From: Morchella semilibera | Lineage: Eukaryota > Ascomycota > Pezizomycetes > Pezizales > Morchellaceae | NCBI GenBank assembly: GCA_009192285.1 | Contig: CM018604.1 | Location: 1,426,001-1,490,000 of the forward strand | Direction of reading: 5' to 3' | Length of the DNA stretch: 64,000 nt | Translations under genes and position numbers: made by a program | Part shown: positions 20,710-31,899 of the stretch, piece after piece | Position numbering within the stretch: the first letter of the stretch is position 1 | Layout of the letters: every line of letters starts with the position of its first letter | Notes under the pieces: model-generated | The model's input: the letters and a program-made list of their open reading frames with translations, nothing else | The model's database searches: none | Told to the model about the DNA's origin: nothing

Positions 20710-21806
20710 ATGGATAGGATCTTATTAGGAAAACTATCGAGCTGGTAAGCCTTGTTAAACAGATCAAGTATGGGAGACGATCCTTCAGCGGGTTCATTTG
20801 CCAAAGAACCCGCTAACAAACCTATCTTTGAATCTAAGTTCTCCTTCTTCAACAATACTCTGCTCTGTTGCTCCAACCTTTCGTCCCCTTCCTTTGGTAA
20901 ATCCTTAGACCTCCTTGTCAAAATATCCACTTTCCTTCCCTGCTTCCCCGGCCTATACTGAATAACAAAATTAAATCGAGACAAAAACTCTGCCCAACGG
21001 GTTTGACGTCGATTCAGCAATTTAGTTGACATAAAGTACTCAAGATTGCGATGGTCTGTAAGCACTTTGACTTGGAATTGAGCTGTCTCCAAATGAGGTC
21101 TCCATTCCTCAAAACAACGAATAATGGCCAGTAACTCTTGATCATAAATTTCATAATTGCATTCCGCTGGCGAGTGTGTCTTAGAGAAAAAAACAACTGG
21201 TTGGAGTATTCCTTCGACATACCCTTGTGATGATATCCCTGCCGACACATAGTCTGACGCATCTGTTTCCACAATAAATTCCCTCTCAGGATCCGGGTGC
21301 ATCAGTACTGGAGCGGTGGTAAAGGCAGTCTTGAGTTTTTGAAAAGCTTGCTCAACCTTCTGGGTCCACTCAAATCGCACATGTTTTTTCGTCAAAGCAG
21401 TCAACGGCCGATCCACTTGGGAGTAAACATAAATAAAGCGTCGATAAAAATTGGCAAACCCAAGAAACTCCTGAACCTCCTTCACTGTCTTCGGCGCCTC
21501 CCAGTCCACAATTGTTTGTACCTTAGCAGGGTCCATCTTCATTCCTCCAGGGGTCAAAATCATGCTCAAATATTTTGTTTCCTGTACACTAAATTCGCAT
21601 TTCTCTGGTTTCAGATGAACCTCGTTGGCTTCCAAGGCTTCCAGCACCTTTTGTACATCTCGCTGATTTTGTTCTGGTTTTTCTGAATAGATAAGAATAT
21701 CATCTAGGTACGTAGTAGCACAACGATCCAAAAAAGGCCGGAGAATATCATTAATCCAGCTTTGAAAAGTAGCCGGGGCATTTGTCAACCCAAAGGGCAT
21801 CACCAA
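20710..21806 (-). CDS. RT C-terminal half and RNase H (G4)
   Basis: Open frame from [19 protein letters not shown] through the catalytic [36 protein letters not shown] and RNase H ([38 protein letters not shown]) to the [20 protein letters not shown] linker. Catalytic residues of RT and RNase H are all present. It is separated from the upstream protease-RT frame by one TGA at about 21808 where paralogues have Trp ([10 protein letters not shown]). The frame runs on past 20710 into the family-D LTR, where it is not meaningful. Confidence 0.88.
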
Positions 21807-21812
21807 ATATTC

Positions 21813-22890
21813 TCAATGTCCATACCGAGTTCTAAAAGCTGTCTTCCACTCATACCCCTCTTTGATTCTAATCTGGTTATAGCCCCAACGTAGATCCAGC
21901 TTGGTAAAATAATTTGCCCACGCTAGTTTGGCCATAGTTTCTGGTGTAAGAGGAAGAGGATATCGATCCTTAACCGTGATGTCATTTAGCTTCCGATAGT
22001 CAATCCACAAGCGTAAGGAACCATCAGATTCCTTAACAAATAGCACCGGGGCGCCAGCTGGGGAGTTGCTGGACCTAAGAAATCCTTTCTTCAAATTATC
22101 GGCCAGATAATCCCTCAACGCCTTCAACTCTTCCCGCGACATACTATACATAGGACCAAAGGGTGGTGTTGTTCCTTCTTGTAGCTTTATCTCATGATCA
22201 TAGGAACGATGTGGTGGTAGCCTGAATGCATTGGTTTCATCAAATAACTGTCGAAAGTGTTGATAATCTGTCGGGATCTTTCCATCAGGGTTGGCAGGCA
22301 TCTCCAATATTTTATTAACGGCATATAGAGTAGTTGAATAGACTTGGACGGTAGGATCCTGAGCCAACTTCTTAAACAATCGAGAAGTAACCGCTGAAAT
22401 ATGGGTAACTGGCCTTTCTGGTGGTGGCGTTGAAATTCCCTGAGCAACAATAGGTTTGCGGTTGGCTATGCAGTGTTCAAGACATACTGATGATTGGAAG
22501 CGAATCTCATTCCTTCCACTATCAATCAAAACCCCATGTCTTCTCATCCAAGGTATTCCCATCACTATCGGGTAGTGTCCCAATTTTGTAACAAAGAAAG
22601 GACATTCCTCCACATGTCCATTAATCTCCAATTTCAACGTCACTTTCTCAATCACTTTTCCTGACTCAATAGGTCTTCCATCAATCACATCAATCTCCCT
22701 CTCAGTCCTCAAGTTCTTCATTTTTAATTCATGACGGCGCACAAAGTCTTCATCGATAAATGCATATCCCGACGCTCCAGTATCAATCAAGGCATGGGTG
22801 GGTACAATAGATTTTTTATTTTACGAAATAGAACAAACTACAATCAATTGATTCCCATCCATCTCCCCTTCTGAGAAATAGACTCCTTAG
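21813..22890 (-). CDS. Aspartic protease and RT N-terminal half (G4)
   Basis: DTGASGYAFIDEDFVRRHELK protease active site near the start, GHYPIVMGIPWMRRHG, then the RT N-terminal block ([69 protein letters not shown]). Protease and RT are fused in one frame, as in the copy at 47960-49882, which shows that the stop between them in G1 is a lesion. The true start (MDGNQL) lies upstream, in a segment with a TAA instead of Gln near 22825. Confidence 0.85.
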
Positions 22891-22968
22891 AAAAAACTTT
22901 AGGAGGCCCCTGGGCTAAGCCGCTTAGGCCAGGGAAGAATCTTTTAACTCCTCCTGATCCGACGATAA

Positions 22969-23602
22969 TGTCCCGGCGTCTTGGCATCTGTCCCGACAGT
23001 CTGGTAGGTAATGCATGGTTATGATTGTTGTGGTAATGTTAAGCGAGAGCGGGGAACGCGAGTTGGAGGTTGTCGTCATTAGGTTCTAGGAGGTTCGATG
23101 GCGTGATGGATTTGTAATGAAGAATAGCGGAGATGGTGGGGAGGATTACGAGGTATGGTAGCGACGGGTTCTATGGGGTTCTATGAGCGAAAGTGTGAGT
23201 CATAGCGGACTAGTGGAGGAGGTGTGTTAAATAACGGGGATAGATGTTTTTCTTAGTTCTTTTCTCTTCTTTTCTCTCTGTCTCGTCTTCCTGTCATCTC
23301 GGTACATAGGAATCTACTCCTATTTCTAAGCCATAGCCTCTTGTACCCAAGATTTGCTCCTCTGACAAGAGGAAACCCATAGTGCTCCTCATCGTTCTCG
23401 TTGAGGTCCATTCGGTCCTCACTCTCTCGGCTCTGTGCTCCTGTGCTCTTGCTGTTGTCTTTGTCTTCGCCTGTGCCTGTGCTTGTGCCCGCCCGGTGTT
23501 GTTCCTGTCTTCATCAGCCTCCTCGTCGAGCAGACTGTACTCCTCGAGTTCCTCTGCGTCATCATTGTCATCTTCTTCTTTGCGTCGGGTTACTCCGTCA
23601 CA
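22969..23602 (+). repeat. Solo Gypsy-A LTR, inverted, 634 bp; target duplication GATAA
   Basis: Reads TGTCCCGG...CCGTCACA, opposite to most Gypsy-A LTRs here. It is flanked by GATAA (22964-22968, 23603-23607) and inserted in the acidic tail of the G4 gag. Confidence 0.93.
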
Positions 23603-23880
23603 GATAATTCCTCTTCTTTTTCCCTTTTTTCCTTCTTCGCTTTCAACAATACTCCCCTCATCCTGGGTGCTGCCCTCCCCGAGGGCGAAAGAGTACAATC
23701 CCTAACCAAATGTCCAACTCCCCCACAGTAATAAAACGATTCTCCGCACGACCTGCTTCCCTTTCCCTGGGATCTGGACGACGACGACTGTTAGACAAAT
23801 CCATAGGAACAGCTCCCCCTGGAGTATAGGAAGAGTGGGCTGCTGGCGCAGCACTCTTCGGTGGTGATTGAGGTGGTCCT
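23603..23880 (-). pseudogene. Gag C-terminal fragment (G4), cut by Plavaka element
   Basis: Encodes the knuckle region of Gypsy-A gag in decayed form and the PGGAVPMDLSNSRR segment, ending where the ACCCCACCGCC terminus of the Plavaka element begins at 23881. The continuation of this gag is not found to the right of the Plavaka element. Confidence 0.75.
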
Positions 23881-24078
23881 ACCCCACCGCCGGGAGCTTC
23901 TGGCCCTCTGCGCCTTTATAACGGGTTCTGGAGCCCTCATGAGTCCCCGATCTAGATCATATTGTTTCGTTTACTATCATGTTAATTTTATTCTAAATAC
24001 ATTCTATGCAAGCTGAAGTCACTCGAGCCTTTATGAAGGCCTCTTGTACCTTTCCCCAGGCCACCAGAGACATTGTCA

Positions 24079-26975
24079 CTATATATCGGATTCATTCCAC
24101 GTTCTCAAATCTATCCTCGTGTTCACAAGCCATTGACCCTGTCCCAGCTCGAACAAATAAGCCATTCCCAAAACACTACTGATATTAACTACCCCAAACC
24201 TTTGCCGAGAGCGCCTCGCAACTCTAAGAAGACCGTGTGAGCCATCTGGAAGACCCCTATCCTTGGCTTCCAGTAGCTCTACAAGACAAAGCTGATATGT
24301 TTTCGTCGATATACTGTCACGTATCTTGAATATTGCTCGTACAAGCCCTGGTAGGCATCCCTGAAAGGCTCCCCACGGCTCCGTTGTGGCCACCTTAATC
24401 CATGCCCAATCATTTCGAGTCGACCTTTTCCTAAATAATGCCTCTCCCGTACACCGTATATTGTGTATCTCGTAACTGTCAGGCTTCTGAAAAATTGATA
24501 CTGGCACCTGTAGGCACTTAAAGCACCCCACCGGGCACTCTAGAAGGCTCAAAAGGCCTTGTTCTCCCCGGCTCAGGCCCTGACCATATTCCGACACCGC
24601 TCTTGCTAGTGTTCTTCTATTGATTTTAATCATATCGGCGATATCAGATGATATGTGGGGTCCACCGTCGGGGGTCGACATCCTAGGTTCCGGGTGTTTA
24701 TCATCGTCTAGGAATCTTTCGTTTGTCCTTTGTGGGTCCTCGTTCTTGAATACTTCCAACATGCCCCGGAGGCTCTCTCGATGGCTTGGGAGGCCCTCGT
24801 AATGTTCTGGAAGACTGACGACGATATCTTTTAGATTTAAGACCCGTATCTCTATAGCCATACGCCTTGAGTGGTAACCGAGAATCTGAACTGTTGCGTC
24901 GACCTTATTGGAGGCTGCATAAGCCATCTTAATTTGTTGCCTATGAGCTAACTCGCTCACATCGGTTGAAAACATTGGAATATTACCAAATCGCTCTACA
25001 TGCCCCCCGAAGTGTGAAAGAAGATGCATTTTAATGAAGTTGAAATGAGAAGCCTTGCGAATTTCCTCAAGCTCCGCCAGGCCTCTGTCAATGCTTCCCG
25101 AGCCTTGCAGCACCTTTGTTCGATCCTTTGCCTCTTTCCTTGTTCGTTTATCGGCTCTAAATTCCAGAAACACATCCTTATACTTGTGGAAATCTTCGAG
25201 ATACCCTTGAAGATAGTCTAGTGTTCCTTTTGTATGCGTAGTGTACTGTGCCATCAAGTGGAAATTGATTAGTGACCGAACACACCTCAAGGATCTCCAG
25301 AAGTCGCTCTGCGAAGCTTTTGGGGGTTCCAAAGAGCCACTGCAAAGGCTCCTAGAACTATCCGGCTGAGATGACGCATTTCTTTACCTTGCCATTGAGT
25401 AGTTGCCTGATAAGCCTTATTTGGTACAGCAAGCCCTGGGTAAGGCTTAATGGACGCCCAAGCCCGATCAAAATTCTCTAGCCGATTGTGTTTTTTCAAA
25501 AACGATTGAATCCATTCCATCATATGTTTCAATAGGCCGAGATGAATATTATGCAACATATCTGGCTTGTGAAGATCATACACCTGAGCCTTCGGCAACG
25601 CCCACAAAGCATTGTACAGAGTTTTGAAGGATTTCGACACTAGGTATTCAACGGGTGCTGTATCTGACGTATCCTCCTTATAACGCTCTACCATTTCGAT
25701 ATATCGCTCCTGAATGCGTGGCGGGTTTTCTTGAAGGCTCCCTAGGCCCTTGAAATCAACTTCGCACCTAGGGCAGGCCTGAATGTTGAGGTTTAGCATC
25801 GAGGCGTGTTCTGGTTGATCCGCAATCCATGCACATAGTATCGGATAACATAGGCGCACATAGCCATCAGCGCATGTTATAAGCTCACCCCTTTCCGCAG
25901 GGCCCTGAAGGCCTTCGAGAACCTCAGAGAGGACCTGGTGAAGGACTATCTGTCTCTCCCAACGGCGTTCGTTCGTACGCACTCCAACCTTTGGTGGCAC
26001 TGGCAGTAGAACTAGGAGTATGATCGCGTAATTAGAGGGTTTATTTCGTGTGTCCGAGGTGATATTGCCAATCGTTAGGTATACTGGCCAAGCCTTCTTG
26101 TCACCACTGAAATTAGTGAGGTGTGTTCCGTGTGATGCACATATTACTGGCACCACCGTTGATCCTCCTGGAAGGGTATTCTATAACATTTGTGAGGGGT
26201 TAGCGGAGGCTCCCTGAGCCTTCTGAGTAAGTATTGTGAACCTGCATCTTCTACCACCAGTCTGCCGTATGCATCTCCCCATATATCCGCTCCCCCATTT
26301 CATTGTATTCCATATTAGGTGAATAAACCAAGGACTCCCTAAATACACGTTGTCCGAGAAGAAAACGCACTATATTCATAGGGTCCCTGTAGTAGTAAGG
26401 AATTTTCTGCCCGCCCATTTCAACCTCTGAGTGTATCAAGCTCTCTTTTCCTAACCCCCCCATAGACAACATCTCGTCGAGGAGGCGTGCGAAGCCTCTA
26501 CTAGTACTGTAGGAGCCTTGTAGAGGGTGTACGGTGCGGAAGAAATCGTCTATTTGACCCTGAGATACATTCGATTGTAGGAACCAGCGCGATAACCAAA
26601 ATTCCTCTGCTGATTTGAAAGGCTGCCATGGGTTGATCAAAAGGCTTTCCGAGCCTTCATCATATTCCGTTGTGGTGAAAAGAGGCTCCCGTGCACCCTC
26701 GTATATGGTAGTTGCTAGATTGAACCGCGTGTATCCCAAAGTATGATGATCATTCGATTCAGTATCGGATTCGCTTTCATCTGGTATGTTCAAATGTCCA
26801 CCCTCGTGGGGACCTCCTGAGCCTTCGGGAAGGCTCCGCGAGCCCTCAACGGGAGTCCTGAAAGCTGCCTGTTGTACCACCCACTGGTCCGCGATGGGTG
26901 GACTTTTGAGAGATGTCGATCAAAACTACCAGCATTGGCGTAGCTCCGTATGCAAAATGGACATCGTGATCTCAT
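24079..26975 (-). pseudogene. Plavaka-family transposase
   Basis: Reads leftward. A C2H2 finger CPFCIRSYANAGSFDRHLSK comes near the start at 26975; the N-terminal frame changes at about 26880. Then FWLSRWFLQSNVSQGQIDDFF, YNEMGERIYGEMHTADWW, an intron, and the core VICASHGTHLTNFSGDKKAW and YLTIGNIT, which is the family hallmark. Next come HKPDMLHNIHLGLLKHMMEW, FNFIKMHLLSHFGGHVERFG, and a C-terminal end with LVNTRIDLRTWNESDI at 24079. Acidic residues of SGDKKAW and KPDMLHN are candidate catalytic Asp. Lesions: TAG for Trp after ADWW near 26250, and frameshifts near 26880 and 25330. Such enzymes excise and move CACTA-like elements in the nucleus. Identity is firm; the exact exon structure at the N-terminus is not. 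Confidence 0.85.
26181..26241 (-). other. Probable 61-bp intron in Plavaka transposase
   Basis: In gene direction it begins GTTCAC after ATGCAG and ends TTATAG before AATACCC, with GCTAACC as a branch-like site. Removing it joins KMQ to NTLPGGSTVVPVICAS in frame (phase 0), which restores the expected family sequence. Confidence 0.7.
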
Positions 26976-27120
26976 TGCTGATAGTCAATATTGGTGGAGG
27001 CTTCGGAGGCTCTGGAGGCTTTGGAGACTCTGGAGCCCCTGGGGGTTTCCTAAGCTTCCTAGGTTTAGGAGGCTCCGGGGAGGTTGGCACTCTAAATGGG
27101 CCCGTGCACCGATAGATCAT

Positions 27121-27356
27121 ATCTTATCGCACTAACGTTCTGATCACAATATTCGATTGACATCATATGATTCAATATGATGTTCAATTGTTACTCCAAT
27201 ATATGATGTAGTAAAGTTTGATCGAAGATACCCCGCGTTCTCCTATTCTCCTACTTCTATCCCTATCCATCCGTAGGATCGATACACTGGCTCAAGCTTA
27301 CTACACTATCTCCAAGTCTCTGGAAGCCTTCAAGAGTTTATAATACACGATATAAG
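27121..27356. promoter_or_regulatory. Divergent promoter region of the Plavaka element
   Basis: A 236-bp spacer between the leftward transposase and the rightward accessory gene. It is AT-rich with repeated ATATGAT/ATTCAATATGAT words. A related sequence (GTAGTAAGGTTTGATC, then AAGATGGTA, CTCTATATTCAAGC) precedes the second accessory gene at about 30025-30215, so this part was duplicated with the gene. A short palindrome overlaps the accessory start codon at 27352-27368. Confidence 0.5.
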
Positions 27357-28802
27357 ATGGTATCTTATCCTCTCTATTGCTCTATATTCAAGCAATTGAC
27401 ATATATGCAGGAGGCTTTTTTTTCCTCTTTCTATAAGTCGGCATCCAAACCGCACCCCTCAACAAACACCCCCGACAACACCCCGGCAAGCCCTAAACAA
27501 GGCCAAAAACGAAGCCGCATATCCTCCCATAGTGATAAAAACGCATCCAAAAAACAGGAGGTTGGACCATTAATCCCCGGGCAGTACATTGATAGTGAGA
27601 GCTCGGGCTCCAGCCTTAGTTCAGCCTCTAGCAGTAGTGTTGCATCCTACATAGAGACTGAGTCAGAGGAAGAGATACCCCGGAGCACCAAGAAGGGGAA
27701 GTCGAAAACGTTTGAGGAGCCTCCGAAAAGCCCCGTTCTACGCCCTCTAGGATCCGAGCCTTTAGGATCCGGGCCTTCAGGATCCAGGGCTCCCAAGGGC
27801 TTATCGGTGGCCCCTGGCGCCCCCCCAACGACATCTACCCATAAGACTCGACGTTCCCTACCCCCCAGGTTAGACCCACAAGTCAGGAAGCGGGTCCAAA
27901 AGACCAAGGAGGCCCCTGAAATGGTACCACGATACAAACAGCCCGCCAAGTACATTTGCCAGACCACATACGACTGCCGGAGGATCTTGCACTTAGATAA
28001 AGATGGTATCTATAAGGCTCTATGCAAAGAGCTCGCCGATGAGATGACAAGGACAGGGTGGGTGAATAAATCCAGCTCGGGCGATTCTTCATTCAATCAT
28101 TTGTGCGAATATGCCATGGATCACAAGGCCCTCACGAATTTGAAGCCCAAGTAGTTAGAAAAGGCTTCAGAGGACTCTATAAAGATCCAAACAGCCCTAG
28201 CCCACTGTCTCATTGTAGATCTATCACAGAAGAGGAAAAGGATAGACAAACGACATGATGAAGCTTTGGAAAGTGCGGTGGATAATGAGAGATATTACAA
28301 GATGGTACTCAAGTCCTGGGAGAATTTAGGAATACCTCCCAGGCCCGCAATAACCGTACATGTTATTGACCCAGAAAAGGCTACTACCATCCCAAGCGAT
28401 ACGTACCGTCCATACGACTGGTATGGGATTGCATCGCTTACGCCATTTACCGGCATTCCCGAAGTAATGACTATGTATGATTTAGCAGCCCTCGAGCTGA
28501 AGCGAGTCCCACCGGCCACTCCAGGGGCTCTAATATGGCTGTTCGAGCCTTCTACGGGGCGATGTCCAATTCGGCACCCCGGGGGCAAGCAGCTTATCCC
28601 CCAGATCCGGAATATGTGCCGATTGGAGACGATCAAGAGCTGGAAGGTTGGCTCAGGGTCACAGAGGCAAAACCCTTAAGACTTTGTGCGGTGCTTCATA
28701 GGCCTTCGGCAATCGTAGCAGGGCCTACCTAAAGGCCCCAAACGCCTTCACCAGAGGGATGGGATTACCTGACTGAGGACGATATTAATGATATGGAGCT
28801 TT
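27357..28802 (+). pseudogene. Plavaka accessory gene 1, unknown family
   Basis: Starts at ATG 27357. Residues 30-190 are disordered, rich in Ser, Pro and Glu (SSGSSLSSASSSSVASY, then basic KKGKSK). Residues 195-262 form the part best conserved with copy 2: YICQTTYDCRRILHL, IYKALCKELADEMTRTGWVN, FNHLCEYAMDHKAL. A TAG at 28152 stands where copy 2 has Trp. The same frame continues LEKASEDSIKIQTAL, VDLSQKRKR, then VIDPEKATTIPSDTYRPYDW. After a frameshift near 28530 it ends with RAFYGAMSNSAPRGQAAYPP and DDQELEGWLRVTEAK. About 440 residues before decay. I do not recognise the domain. Position suggests a transposition helper, a regulator or cargo; that is inference. Confidence 0.55.
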
Positions 28803-29301
28803 TGGATTAGGAACTTGAAGGTCTGAATATACCCTATCCATGAGCTTATCGGAGTGGGCATTATAGAATGCTCTTCCTGAATGACATTTATATGAATCTT
28901 ATTATTCTGACTGAAACCACCTGTGGGTGTAGAGGATAAAACCAGCGACGACGGTGATAGGCTCCCAAACCTCTGTAGGCAGTTTAGAAGGCTTGAGGAG
29001 CCTTCATTTGGGAATTGGAGTTTTTTGTTTTTGCACATGCAGTTCTTAATTTTACCCCGGTTACCTCTTTAGGTCTTAGCAATAATTATATGATTTATCT
29101 TTTGTCTCCTGTGATCCCTGCCAATCTCCTGGGCTCTCCTGAGGGATCGCCAAGCCCTCCTGATATCTCCGGAGACTGCTGATGATTAAGCGAAACCTCC
29201 CAAGCTCTCCTGTAATCCCTGCCAATCTCTGGAGACAACTGATGATTAAGTGAAACCTCCAAAGCTCTCCTGGGCAGGAGGCTCCTCGAGCCTTCAGATG
29301 G
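28803..29301. other. Intergenic part of the Plavaka element with short tandem repeats
   Basis: No gene seen. Two related units lie at about 29103-29207 and 29208-29270, sharing TGATCCCTGCCAATCTC-like and CTGATGATTAAG words. AGGCTCCTCGAGCCTTC is a near-perfect inverted pair at about 29279-29295, right before the LTR insertion. The GTCTCCTG-like text resembles the CATCAGCAA TIR element but lacks its ends. Confidence 0.5.
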
Positions 29302-29934
29302 TGTGACGGAGTAACCCGACGCAAAGAAGAAGATGACAATGATGACGCAGAGGGACTCGAGGAGCACAGTGTACTCGACGAGGGGGCCGATGAAGACAGG
29401 GACAACGCCAGGCAGGCACGAGCACAGGCACCGGCGAAGACAAAGGCAAGAGCAAGGACACAAGAGCACAGAGCAGGGGGAGTGAGGACCGAAGGGACCT
29501 CAACGAGAACGATGAGAGATACTATGAGTTTCCTCTTGTCAGAGGACCGAGTCTTTGGTACGAGAGGCTATGGCTTTAGAAATAGGAGTAGATTCCTATG
29601 TACCGAGATAACAGGAAGACGAGACAGAGAAGAAAGAAAGAAAGAACTAAGGAAAACATCTATCCCCGCTATTTAACACACCTCCTTCACTAGTCCGCTA
29701 TGACTCACACTCTTGCTCATAGAACCTCATAGAAACCATCGCTACCACACCTCGTAATCCTCCCCACCATCTCCGCTATTCTACATTACCAATCCATCAC
29801 GCCATCGAACCTCCTAGAACCTAATGACGACAGCCTCCACCTCGTACTCCCCCCTCTCGCTTATCATTGCCTTAACAACCACAATCATACATCACCTACC
29901 GGACTGTCGGGACGACTGCCAAGACGCCGGGACA
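29302..29934 (-). repeat. Solo Gypsy-A LTR, 633 bp; target duplication GATGG
   Basis: TGTGACGG...CCGGGACA flanked by GATGG (29297-29301, 29935-29939). It inserted into the Plavaka element between the two accessory genes. Confidence 0.93.
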
Positions 29935-30300
29935 GATGGCTTCAAAAGCCCTAATTAGTGCGCTTGGTGCCTCTGCTCTCCTGATTCGAGTGATATCATG
30001 TGATACAATATTCGCTATGTAGTAAGGTTTGATCATAGATAAACACCGCTCACCCGTTTTCATGTCTTCAAACCTACTACTTTCAAACCTGCCACTTTCA
30101 AACATACGGTTCTTCAGGCCACTCGAGGCCTTTCAAGGCTTCGATCTTGAATTACTATACAGTATTTAAGATGGTACAGTATCCACTCTAAAGCTCTATA
30201 TTCAAGCCATTGACAGCCGCGTCTTTAAACGTCCCTTCAAATCATAACACCTACCCCAAACCTCCAAAAAGGCTCCACAAACCTGGAAAAGGCTCCAACC

Positions 30301-31190
30301 ATGCCATCACGCGGGAGACCAGCTGCTACGTACAAGTGCACGACAATCCACGACTGCCGAAGAATCCTACAATTGACTGGAAAAGATGCTATCTATAAGG
30401 CTCTCCGTAGCGACCTCGCGGACGAGATGGTAAGAATAGGGTGGGTTAATAAGGTCACCTCGGGCGAACAATTATTCAACAATCTGTGTCAATTTTGCAT
30501 GGGCCACAGGGCCATCAAGGCGCTAAAGACCACATGGTCAGCAAAGGCTTCAGGGGACTGAATAAAGATCCAAGCAGCCCTCCTCCGCCTCATTATCGAT
30601 CTATCCCAGAAGAGAAACAGGACAGCTCAACGCCACGGTGGGGCTTTGGGGGGCGCAGATGATGAAGTTAAAGATACACCCACCTCCGGGGCACCTCCTG
30701 CCTGCACAAACGAACTGCAGACCACACCGGAGTTCTGGCAGGCTTGGGAATACCCTACAGGCTGGCAATAACCATACATATTATTGACCCAGAAAGGGTT
30801 ACAGGCATCCCCAGCGATATATACCGCCACTATGATTGGTACGGGCCCGGATCGCTTATCCCCTTCATTAACATCCTTCAGGGGTTGTCTATGCAAGATT
30901 AGAAAGACTTGCAATAAAGCGAGCCCACCAGCGGCTCCAGGGAGCCCCGCGAGGGCTTTCCGAGCCTTCTATGGGGCGTTGTCCAATTCGGCCCCCCGGG
31001 GGCAGGCACCCTATCCCCCAAATCCAGAATATGTGCAGATCGGAGATTCTGAGAGCTGGAAGGTTGGCTCAAAACCACAGAGGCAAAACCTTAAGGCTCT
31101 GTACAGTGCTTCACAGGCCTTCGGCAATCATTACTGGGCCTACTCAAATGCCTCAAACACCTTCACTGGAAGGATATCAGCACCTTACTA
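30301..31190 (+). pseudogene. Plavaka accessory gene 2, related to accessory gene 1
   Basis: Starts at ATG 30301 (MPSRGRPAATYKCTT) and lacks the Ser-rich leader of gene 1; that leader may begin upstream at about 30230 (SNHNTYPKPPK-like). The core matches gene 1 closely: YKCTTIHDCRRILQL, IYKALRSDLADEMVRIGWVN, FNNLCQFCMGHRAIKALK, TTW, AKASGD. A TGA at 30559 replaces a Ser-like position, then IKIQAALLRLIIDLSQKR follows in frame. The later parts (IIDPERVTGIPSDIY, RAFYGALSNSAPRGQAPYPP, NPEYVQIGD) need two or more frame changes. The two copies differ by much more than the solo LTRs do, so the duplication is old or the two are distinct paralogues kept together. Confidence 0.5.
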
Positions 31191-31334
31191 GAGCGACATT
31201 GATGGAATGGAGCTTGATGTTGAGGAGGAAATGCTAACGTTTAGGAATAAGGTTGATCAAACAGGTTTGAATATCTCCATGCCCGTACTGATGAGGGGTG
31301 CCAGATGCTCTAGGCGGTGGTGCATGAGCGTTCC

Positions 31335-31823
31335 TCTAACGGGGCGGGGTCGAGCTCAGGGATGAGGCGGGGTAGATTTTTAGGAACAGAGGCAGGACGG
31401 GATCGGCTCAGGATATACCCAAGGCGAGGCAGGTTCAGGTTTAGATTCAGGTTCAGGTTGGGTTCAGGGGCGAGGTAAGAACAGAATGGCCGAGCCAAAG
31501 TAATATATTGCTAACAGAAAGAAGACGTTGTTAGAGAGGCAAAACATAGGATGAAAACACTACTATATATACAACCACCCCTCGCACAATGACTCATACC
31601 ATAGAATCCCATAGAACTATACACTCCGTACCACCCATACTATTCCCAATACCCTATTCTAACCCGATTACTCCCCATCCCTTCCTAGCGTTTACATTCC
31701 TATTCACCCGAGCTCCTTCCTAATCTATCATTCTACTTCCGACATCGACCGATACTATCCAACAACCCTGTTCCGAAGACGCTCTTGGCGGGGGGCGAGG
31801 TGCAGGAAGCGGAAGCCGTGATA
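31335..31823 (-). repeat. Gypsy-C 3' LTR, 489 bp
   Basis: TCTAACGG...CCGTGATA on the plus strand, that is TATCACGG...CCGTTAGA in element direction. It matches 36923-37404 and the solo copies at 16193-16674 and 19621-20108. Confidence 0.9.
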
Positions 31824-31899
31824 GTTGCCCCTCTCATAGTTCGAGCTCCGTGAGAACTCCGTCAGGTCTCGGCTTGGTGGGTATGCCGTATGAAATCAG

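Larger units (their letters stand above)
18918..23880 (-). mobile_element. Gypsy-A chromovirus copy G4 (no chromodomain) with three solo LTR insertions
   Basis: Leftward order: gag remnant (23603-23880 and 22905-22968), protease-RT-RNase H (20710-22890) and integrase (18918-20235). It is interrupted by solo LTRs at 19621-20108, 20236-20704 and 22969-23602. Its right part is lost at 23880, where the Plavaka element begins, and its left part at 18918. Confidence 0.88.
23881..31323. mobile_element. Plavaka-type DNA transposon with transposase and two accessory genes
   Basis: Left end ACCCCACCGCCGGGAGC at 23881-23897. The inverted right end lies at about 31290-31323 (plus GGCGGTGG at 31313-31320); the two ends share CCACCGCC, GAGC and TCTGGC. 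The transposase is on the minus strand (24079-26975). Two related genes of unknown family are on the plus strand (27357-28802 and 30301-31190). A solo Gypsy-A LTR (29302-29934, duplication GATGG) sits between them, which shows the two sides were one molecule. GAGCCTT/AAGGCTC motifs are frequent throughout. No target duplication is visible; the right flank meets Gypsy-C after 11 bp. Confidence 0.75.

Noticed and set aside
20225-20797. Frames inside the family-D LTR and the extension of the G4 RNase H frame into it
   Set aside because: The TATCACGG/CCGTGATA ends mark a non-coding LTR insertion, so the frames are chance.
24620-25221. Plus-strand frames opposite the Plavaka transposase
   Set aside because: They are antisense shadows; the minus frame carries the transposase motifs.
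29095-29280. Fifth copy of the CATCAGCAA TIR element
   Set aside because: It shares CTCCTGAG-type words and a GCTGATG, but the terminal repeats and length are absent, so I describe it only as local repeats of the Plavaka element.
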